Below, piece by piece: positions 1-4,112 of a stretch of DNA of 5,801 nt. A program made the translations under genes and the position numbers. The DNA comes from an uncultured Collinsella sp. (GTDB lineage: Bacteria; Actinomycetota; Coriobacteriia; Coriobacteriales; Coriobacteriaceae): the NCBI GenBank assembly GCA_902489225.1, contig CABTZA010000116.1, forward strand, positions 1 to 5,801, read 5' to 3'. The notes under the pieces are model-generated. The model did no database searches, had not been told where the DNA came from, and worked only from the letters and a program-made list of their open reading frames with translations. Position 1 is the first letter of the stretch. Each line of letters starts with the position of its first letter.

Positions 1-86
1 AGACGGGCGCCGGTGACCACGCAGGTACGGCCGATATTGCCTGTATTGGCCGGAATTTCGGGTGCATACAGCACGATATTGAACAT
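1..86 (-). CDS. trmL: tRNA (cytidine(34)-2'-O)-methyltransferase TrmL, N-terminal part (runs off window)
   Basis: Only the first 28 codons are present; the rest lies beyond base 1. The visible protein begins MFNIVLYAPEIPANTGNIGR and continues TCVVTGAR. This matches the start of the TrmL/CspR branch of SPOUT methyltransferases, whose members open with a hydrophobic strand, then PEIPxNTGNI and an R-x-C-x-x-T-G segment. Known family role: S-adenosylmethionine-dependent 2'-O-methylation of the wobble nucleotide (position 34) of certain leucine tRNAs in the cytoplasm. The ATG at 86-84 is preceded by AAGGAG at 96-91 with a 4-base spacer, so the start is well supported. The upstream gene's terminator ends about 20 bases before this start, leaving no room for a promoter between them. 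The remaining family motifs, including the knot that binds the cofactor, are outside the window. TrmH- or TrmJ-type relatives are less likely given the PEIPANTGNIGR signature. Confidence 0.85.
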   Translation of the reverse strand, partial: MFNIVLYAPEIPANTGNIGRTCVVTGAR

Positions 87-107
87 GAATCTCCTTGGCT
101 CAGAACG

Positions 108-142
108 AAAAACCACCACGAAGGGCACCTTCGTGGTGGTTT
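108..142 (-). terminator. Intrinsic (rho-independent) terminator after the CobW-type GTPase gene
   Basis: Bases 110-124 and 128-142 form a perfect 15-bp stem with a 3-base loop (125-127). Read on the minus strand, the stem's distal arm runs straight into five T residues (112-108). The plus-strand reading has only three T residues after the stem, so the minus direction is favoured. The stem lies 39 bases past the GTPase stop codon and just before the trmL Shine-Dalgarno site. Confidence 0.85.
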
Positions 143-181
143 GGCGGTTGTGTAGGCGGAAAAATACCCGCTTGGATAAAC

Positions 182-1312
182 CTAGGCGCGGTGCCAGTCG
201 GTCAGGCAGGCATCGAGGGAGGCGATGAGCGCATCCTTGTCCATGTGACGGCCGATGATGCACAGGCTCGTCATGCGGTCGCCCGTCTCGTCGTCCCAAA
301 TCTGCATGATTTCGGGGTTCTCATCGATGATCTTCTGCTTCTCGCCCTCGGGCGCCGAGTCGACAAACAGGCCGTTCTCCATCAGGCGCATCTGGTGGCC
401 GGCCTGCTCGAACATGTAGCACATGTCCGGATCGCCGGTCTGCCACAGCGGGCCCTTGACGCGGATGACCTCGTCGGGCCACTCCTGCTCAACAAAATCG
501 GTGAACTTCTGCAGGTCAAACGGCTTGCGGCGCGAGTACACAAAGGTCTCGATGTCGTACTCGAGCACCTCGGGGTCGTCGTGCTCCTCGGGATGCTCCA
601 TGGCCTCGATCCAGGCGGCGGAGTTGTAGGCGCGCATAAAGTCAAAGCGGTCGGTGTCGAGCAGCTCCTCCATAGGAACCTCTCCGTTTTGAGCCTCGAC
701 GATCACGGCGTCCTTCTGCAGACTGCGCACGATAGCCTTGAGCTCGGCGATCTGCTCAGAGCTCACGGTATCGGTCTTGTTGAGGATCAGCGTGGAGCAG
801 AACTCGATCTGCTGGATGAGCAGGCTCTCGATGTCGTCCTCGTCGATATCCTCGGCCAGCAGGTCGCGACCGCCGTTGAACTCGTCGTACATGCGGGCGC
901 AGTCGACCACGGCCACGATGTTGTCGAGCGCGAGCTTGGGCTCGCCGCCCACCTTGGCCTCGTCGCAGAAGCTCGAGATGGTGTAGGCGATGGGGATGGG
1001 CTCGCAAATGCCCGAGGCCTCGATGATGATGTAATCGAAGTTGCCCGAATCGGCGATGCCCTGCAGCTGGTTGGCCAGGTCATCCGAAAGCGTGCAGCAG
1101 ATGCAGCCGTTGGTGAGCGGGATGAGGTCGTCGGTCTCGGAAAGGCCGCCGTCGGCGATGAGGCTGGCGTCCACATTGATCTCGCCGATATCGTTGACGA
1201 TTACGGCGGCGCGGATACCGCCATCGTTAGCGAGGATGTGGTTGAGCAGCGTGGTCTTGCCGGCACCGAGGTATCCGGTAAGCATGATGATTTTCACGGG
1301 TTTGTTGGGCAT
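182..1312 (-). CDS. CobW-type (COG0523) P-loop GTPase, probable metallochaperone
   Basis: A 376-residue G3E-family GTPase, a usual length for COG0523. Visible motifs: Walker A loop GYLGAGKTT at 13-21; NDIGEINVD at 40-48; the hallmark CxCC metal site CICC at 70-73; the segment EASGICEP at 98-105, where many relatives have E-T-T-G-x-x-x-P; and the guanine-specificity motif NKTD at 178-181. The rest, with FVYSRRKPFDLQKF and a WP-containing stretch, looks like the CobW C-terminal domain. Family members use GTP hydrolysis to deliver zinc, cobalt or another metal to client proteins in the cytoplasm. The metal and client cannot be read here. There is no long histidine-rich loop, only the short EHPEEHDD acidic/histidine patch. 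The reading frame extends to 1333, but the ATG at 1312 is chosen because AAAGGAGGG lies directly before it and the 1333 ATG has no such site. No cobalamin genes are nearby, so the name cobW is not assigned. It is transcribed alone or after the ArsC-like gene and ends at the strong terminator. Confidence 0.9.
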   Translation of the reverse strand: MPNKPVKIIMLTGYLGAGKTTLLNHILANDGGIRAAVIVNDIGEINVDASLIADGGLSETDDLIPLTNGCICCTLSDDLANQLQGIADSGNFDYIIIEASGICEPIPIAYTISSFCDEAKVGGEPKLALDNIVAVVDCARMYDEFNGGRDLLAEDIDEDDIESLLIQQIEFCSTLILNKTDTVSSEQIAELKAIVRSLQKDAVIVEAQNGEVPMEELLDTDRFDFMRAYNSAAWIEAMEHPEEHDDPEVLEYDIETFVYSRRKPFDLQKFTDFVEQEWPDEVIRVKGPLWQTGDPDMCYMFEQAGHQMRLMENGLFVDSAPEGEKQKIIDENPEIMQIWDDETGDRMTSLCIIGRHMDKDALIASLDACLTDWHRA

Positions 1313-1315
1313 GTG

Positions 1316-1324
1316 CCCTCCTTT
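1316..1324 (-). promoter_or_regulatory. Ribosome binding site that fixes the GTPase start
   Basis: The minus strand reads AAAGGAGGG, then CAC and ATG (1312-1310). This near-perfect Shine-Dalgarno site lies inside the longer reading frame that could start at 1333, so it argues for the internal ATG and a protein seven residues shorter. Confidence 0.8.
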
Positions 1325-1367
1325 GTTAGACATGGCTTACAGTTGAATCATATGCCAAACGCCTGCT

Positions 1368-1397
1368 CTTATACCCACGCGCCGGCAAATAACACAA
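1368..1397 (-). promoter_or_regulatory. Weak candidate promoter for the GTPase gene
   Basis: In the 86-base gap after the ArsC-like gene the minus strand has TATAAG (1373-1368), one base from the consensus -10. It is preceded after 18 bases by TTGTGT (1397-1392), which keeps only the TTG of the -35 consensus. A second -10-like TATGAT lies nearer the gene with no matching -35. I found no terminator in this gap, so read-through from the upstream pair is also possible. I saw no convincing Zur-type palindrome, although many COG0523 genes elsewhere are zinc-regulated. Confidence 0.3.
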
Positions 1398-1398
1398 G

Positions 1399-1740
1399 CT
1401 ACTCCCAGGCTCCCCATACATCGGGGCAATAACCGACGGTGGCCTTTTTGCCGTTACGCACGATGGGCTCGGCTAGAACCTGCTGGTTCTCGAGCAACTT
1501 GTCGAAGCGCTGGCTGGGGGTGAGGTGCTGGATGAGCGCGAGCGTCTCCTCGTCCTTGGCCTTGGGGTTGAGCAGCTTGTCGATACCGCCGACCGCCTGC
1601 ATCACGCTCGTGAGCTCGCCCTTGCTCATCTCCTTTTCCTTAAGGTCAATAAACTGCACCTTAATGCGGCGCTCTTTGAAGAAGCGCTGTGCTTTCTTGG
1701 TATCGAAAGACTTTTTGGTGCCAAAAATTTGCACGTTCAT
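1399..1740 (-). CDS. ArsC/Spx/YffB-family thioredoxin-fold protein lacking the usual active-site cysteine
   Basis: A 113-residue protein, typical in length for the ArsC/Spx/YffB family. It opens MNVQIFGTKKSFDTKKAQRF, continues with FIDLKEKEMSKGEL (30-43), has the VGGIDKLLNPKAK segment (50-62), and ends EPIVRNGKKATVGY followed by CPDVWGAWE. Relatives act as arsenate reductases, as RNA polymerase-binding regulators (Spx, MgsR), or have unknown function (YffB). In most, the loop after the first strand carries a redox cysteine. Here that position is Ser11 (TCT at 1710-1708), and the residue three further on, Cys in Spx, is Thr14. The only cysteine in the protein is Cys105. Classical arsenate reductase or Spx-type redox switching is therefore doubtful. 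The frame stays open to 1833, but that extension overlaps the upstream gene and reads as basic, low-quality sequence; the ATG at 1740 begins the conserved first strand. Its ribosome site is weak (GGCGGAA). The upstream oxidoreductase stops 17 bases earlier, suggesting one operon. A sequencing error at the TCT codon cannot be excluded. Confidence 0.85.
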   Translation of the reverse strand: MNVQIFGTKKSFDTKKAQRFFKERRIKVQFIDLKEKEMSKGELTSVMQAVGGIDKLLNPKAKDEETLALIQHLTPSQRFDKLLENQQVLAEPIVRNGKKATVGYCPDVWGAWE

Positions 1741-1757
1741 GTATTTGTTCCGCCGTT

Positions 1758-2381
1758 CTACCTGATGAAGTTGGTGCGCTCGCGATCGGCTTCGGGGGCT
1801 TCGATACCGGCGGCCTGTCCTGCCTCGATACAATGCAGGAGCCAGGCCATGTTCTTGCCGATGTTGCGCATGGTGGCCAGGCCCTCGGCGTCCTGGGCGG
1901 CCTCGCCCGGCATGGCGCCAAACACGTTGTTCCAGTACGTGGAAGCAACCACGGGCATCTGGTTGATGGTGAAGTACTTATTGAGCACGTCGAAGGTGGT
2001 CGACGTGCCGCCGCGACGGGCAACGGCGACGGCAGCGCCCGGCTTGTGTGCAAAGGCTTTGCTGCCGGCATAGAATGCGCGATCGAGGGCCGAAAGGATG
2101 CGCCCGCTGGGGTGCGCATAGTAGACGGGCGAGCCAAAGACAAAGCCATCTGCCTGCTCGGCGGCAGCGATCAGCTCGTTCACCACGTCATCGTCAAAGG
2201 TGCAGCGGCAATCGAGCTTGCCGCACTGACCACAGCCAATGCAGTCGCGAATGGGCTTGGTGCCCAGCTGAAACACCTCGGTATCAATGCCTTCGGCATT
2301 GAGTTGCTCGGCGACTTCGGCGAGTGCGCGGGCGGTGTTGCCGTTTGCCTTGGGGCTGCCATTGACCAAAAGAACCTTCAT
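1758..2381 (-). CDS. NAD(P)H-dependent FMN oxidoreductase, flavodoxin fold, with cysteine cluster
   Basis: A 207-residue protein of the NADPH-dependent FMN reductase (flavodoxin-like) family. After the first strand (MKVLLVNG) comes the FMN-phosphate loop GSPKANGNT at 8-16. SPVYYAHPSG at 84-93 is the second flavin-contact segment, followed by the helix of LSALDRAF. A cysteine cluster at 47-60 (C47, C50, C53, C58, C60; spacing C-x2-C-x2-C-x4-C-x-C) fits the compact 4Fe-4S motif of iron-sulfur flavoproteins, although many flavodoxin-family oxidoreductases have similar cysteines without a proven cluster. Likely role: cytoplasmic electron transfer from NAD(P)H to a quinone, flavin or other acceptor; the substrate is unknown. 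Starts possible are GTG at 2384 or ATG at 2381. The ATG is preferred because GAGGGAG then lies 6 bases upstream rather than 3. Seventeen bases downstream begins the ArsC-like gene, so the two are probably co-transcribed. Confidence 0.88.
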   Translation of the reverse strand: MKVLLVNGSPKANGNTARALAEVAEQLNAEGIDTEVFQLGTKPIRDCIGCGQCGKLDCRCTFDDDVVNELIAAAEQADGFVFGSPVYYAHPSGRILSALDRAFYAGSKAFAHKPGAAVAVARRGGTSTTFDVLNKYFTINQMPVVASTYWNNVFGAMPGEAAQDAEGLATMRNIGKNMAWLLHCIEAGQAAGIEAPEADRERTNFIR

Positions 2382-2387
2382 CACAAA

Positions 2388-2395
2388 CTCCCTCT
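2388..2395 (-). promoter_or_regulatory. Ribosome binding site of the oxidoreductase gene
   Basis: The minus strand reads AGAGGGAG, then TTT, GTG, ATG. The spacing favours the ATG at 2381 over the overlapping GTG. The site's first five bases belong to the right arm of the 7-bp inverted repeat at 2391-2418. Confidence 0.65.
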
Positions 2396-2418
2396 GCTTT
2401 TGGTGACTTCTGCAGAGG
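2391..2418. repeat. 7-bp inverted repeat between candidate -10 box and ribosome site
   Basis: CCTCTGC (2391-2397) and GCAGAGG (2412-2418) are perfect inverse complements separated by 14 bases. They lie directly downstream of the candidate extended -10 box of the oxidoreductase gene. The position would suit an operator; a short perfect match of this size can also arise by chance. Confidence 0.4.
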
Positions 2419-2427
2419 ATTATCGCA
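2419..2427 (-). promoter_or_regulatory. Candidate extended -10 promoter for the oxidoreductase/ArsC-like pair
   Basis: The minus strand has TGC followed by GATAAT (2427-2419), an extended -10 arrangement (TGn plus a hexamer one base from TATAAT). No -35 hexamer is recognisable 16-18 bases upstream, which is tolerated in extended -10 promoters. Transcription would start near 2412, about 30 bases before the ATG. No terminator separates it from the GGDEF-PAS gene stop at 2456. Confidence 0.4.
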
Positions 2428-2455
2428 CGATGGGGGAGGCGGTGTGGGCGCGGTG

Positions 2456-3985
2456 CTAATCCAGTTTGGTACCTGGCACCTGCACGGCTTTCCCGAGCAA
2501 CGCTTTGAGCTCGTTCAAAATCGAAACGGGCTGACGGTCGACGCCGTCCAGATGGAGCGTGGCCACGCGAATGGGCGGCTGATATTCAAATGGGCCAAAG
2601 AGCACGGGCGAACCCAGGAACCGCTCGATTTCCTCTGCAATCGCATCGGTTTCTTCGGGATCAAAGTCGTCGAAAAGAGCCACGAACATCGGCCCCGTCG
2701 AGCGGAACATACGACCCTTACCGCGCGAGCATTCCACCAGACAGGCGGCACATTCTGCCAAAACGCGGTCGCCCGCATCAAAGCCAAAGCGGGCATTGAC
2801 CTGAGCGATATCGTCGATTTTGATGGCGATCAAACCAGCCTTGCGCGCCACGCGACGCATTTCGCCAATGGCGTTGACCAGGGCGTGAATATCGCCCAAG
2901 CCGGTCACGGAATCGGTCGTATCTGCCAAGCTTCGGTTGATGATAATGCCCACATACATGCCGGGCTCGGTATCGGTGCCGTCCAAGCGGTAGCCCGTGC
3001 AGTCGCAAAGCACGTATTTTCCGGTGGCATCCATTACGCGATACTGCATGTAGTGGAAGTGCCACGTGCCGTTTATCACCATGTCGAGCTCGACACGTAC
3101 GTTGTCGCGGTCCTCGGGATGAACGCGGGCGAGCCACATGTCGAGTGAGTTAAAAGGGTGCTGGGAGGGCAGGTCAAAATCGCGCACGGCGTTAACCGAC
3201 CATTGCGATTCTCCCGTATCGAGATTGAGGATAAACGGATAGCGCGTCTCGGAGCTCATGGAGATCGCTTGGAACACCCGGTCGTTGCAGGGAAGCTGAT
3301 CGACGATTGGGCGTTGCGGCGCGTCATCGTCTTTCGGTTGCTGCACACGATGCATAAGCTTATAGCGATACATCTTGCGATCGGCATCCATCGTCATCTG
3401 GCGACGCGTGTCGCCAGCAAGTGGATCGACGCGCGAGCAGCCAAAGCTAAAGCTGCCGATCATGGGCGCCTTGCCACCTGAGCTCGCCTCGATCAGCCTG
3501 GTACGTACCTGCTCCAAGCGCTGCTCGAGTTCAATCTCGTTTGCGGAGAGCGAGATGAGCACAAACTCGTCTCCACCGATACGGAACAGCATCTCATCGT
3601 GCTCCATGGTTTCGGAGAGCGTGCGGCAGATGCCCAGAATATAGCGATTGCCTTCGGCGTGGCCAAACCTATCATTGCAATGCTTGAGATGGTCGATGTC
3701 AATATAGGCGCAGGTGAAGGGATCGCCTTTGCGCCAGAGTTGCTCGACGTGACGGTCGAATCCGTTGCGGTTGCCCAAGTTGGTGAGCGGATCGATATAG
3801 GCGTTGCGCTCAAGCAGCTGGCGCTCTTGTTGCAGGATGGCATGCGTCTTTTGCAGTTGCTCACCAACGGCGCGTAGCTCAGCAGGCAGCGCGGCAACAT
3901 CGAGTTCAGCGGTCGAGACGCCGTTCGCAAGTCGCTGAAGATAGGCAATAATCGATTGCTCGCCCAGGCGATATGACTCGTTCAT
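2456..3985 (-). CDS. Diguanylate cyclase: GGDEF - PAS-like - degenerate GGDEF
   Basis: A 509-residue soluble protein with no signal peptide or membrane segment. Order: an N-terminal helical region (1-60) with a Q/E-rich stretch typical of helices feeding a GGDEF domain; an intact GGDEF domain (about 65-215) with DPLTNLGNR at 65-73, the metal-binding DID...ND pattern around 96-105, and GGDEF at 137-141 (3577-3563); a PAS-like domain (about 246-352) with VHPEDR at 288-293; and a second GGDEF-fold domain (about 358-495) where the signature is TGPMF at 430-434 (2698-2684). The first domain should make cyclic di-GMP from two GTP molecules. The RxxD inhibitory site is absent (the aligned residues are EHDE). 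The second GGDEF has lost its catalytic signature and is probably structural or ligand-binding. A catalytic GGDEF ahead of the PAS-like domain reverses the common order. The frame opens at a TTG (4012), but AAGGAGG at 4001-3995 sets the start at the ATG at 3985. It lies downstream of the EAL gene and may form an opposing pair with it. Confidence 0.9.
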   Translation of the reverse strand: MNESYRLGEQSIIAYLQRLANGVSTAELDVAALPAELRAVGEQLQKTHAILQQERQLLERNAYIDPLTNLGNRNGFDRHVEQLWRKGDPFTCAYIDIDHLKHCNDRFGHAEGNRYILGICRTLSETMEHDEMLFRIGGDEFVLISLSANEIELEQRLEQVRTRLIEASSGGKAPMIGSFSFGCSRVDPLAGDTRRQMTMDADRKMYRYKLMHRVQQPKDDDAPQRPIVDQLPCNDRVFQAISMSSETRYPFILNLDTGESQWSVNAVRDFDLPSQHPFNSLDMWLARVHPEDRDNVRVELDMVINGTWHFHYMQYRVMDATGKYVLCDCTGYRLDGTDTEPGMYVGIIINRSLADTTDSVTGLGDIHALVNAIGEMRRVARKAGLIAIKIDDIAQVNARFGFDAGDRVLAECAACLVECSRGKGRMFRSTGPMFVALFDDFDPEETDAIAEEIERFLGSPVLFGPFEYQPPIRVATLHLDGVDRQPVSILNELKALLGKAVQVPGTKLD

Positions 3986-3994
3986 GATGGATAA

Positions 3995-4001
3995 CCTCCT
4001 T
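3995..4001 (-). promoter_or_regulatory. Ribosome binding site that fixes the GGDEF-PAS start
   Basis: The minus strand reads AAGGAGG, then nine bases, then ATG (3985-3983). The site lies within the longer frame from a TTG at 4012, which therefore is unlikely to be the true start. Confidence 0.8.
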
Positions 4002-4023
4002 GGGCGGAACAACGGTTTGTATC

Positions 4024-4054
4024 ATATCCCCAATTCGGTTTGAATTGGGGATAT
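4024..4054. repeat. 13-bp perfect inverted repeat between the two c-di-GMP genes
   Basis: ATATCCCCAATTC (4024-4036) pairs perfectly with GAATTGGGGATAT (4042-4054) across a 5-base loop. Neither strand continues into a T-run, so it is not a textbook intrinsic terminator. It lies 59 bases after the EAL gene stop and about 23 bases before the GGDEF-PAS ribosome site. It could be a U-less terminator, a leader hairpin that stabilises or attenuates the message, or an operator. Confidence 0.75.
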
Positions 4055-4066
4055 AAGTTAGCTAAT

Positions 4067-4082
4067 GGAGACAAATGTCTCC
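4067..4082. repeat. Short palindrome after the EAL gene
   Basis: GGAGACA and TGTCTCC (4067-4073, 4076-4082) are perfect inverse complements around a 2-base centre. In RNA this would more likely be a 6-bp stem with a 4-base loop. It starts 31 bases past the EAL gene stop codon. No T-run follows on the minus strand (ATTAGC follows), so termination here is uncertain; a protein-binding site is an alternative. Confidence 0.6.
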
Positions 4083-4112
4083 TTCGACGGTGGCGTTTTG
4101 CGCGCGAGCGTA

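Noticed and set aside
182..1312. Naming the GTPase cobW and linking it to cobalamin synthesis
   Set aside because: COG0523 has many subgroups with different metals. No cobalamin gene or riboswitch is in the window, so only the family is claimed.
95..1432. A 445-codon open frame on the plus strand covering the CobW-type gene
   Set aside because: It is the antisense shadow of the GTPase gene. Its translation is rich in repeated V, L, H, D and G with no family motif, while the opposite strand has P-loop, CxCC and NKTD motifs plus a ribosome site.
1399..1740. Calling the ArsC-like gene an arsenate reductase (arsC)
   Set aside because: The catalytic cysteine is absent and no arsenic resistance genes are nearby.
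1741..1833. N-terminal extension of the ArsC-like gene to 1833
   Set aside because: The extension overlaps the upstream oxidoreductase coding region, is basic and compositionally odd, and the conserved first strand begins at the ATG at 1740.
1689..2459. A 256-codon plus-strand open frame over the oxidoreductase gene
   Set aside because: Antisense shadow of a gene with clear FMN-binding motifs; no ribosome site or recognisable domain on the plus strand.
2444..3148. A 234-codon plus-strand open frame over the GGDEF-PAS gene
   Set aside because: Antisense shadow in GC-rich DNA; the minus strand carries the GGDEF and PAS-like motifs and a strong ribosome site.
3986..4112. A cyclic di-GMP riboswitch in the leader of the GGDEF-PAS gene
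   Set aside because: The spacer lies upstream of a c-di-GMP gene and contains CAAACC-like words. I could not find the conserved core of the class I or class II aptamers, and the hairpins present do not match their layout. A covariance-model search would settle it.
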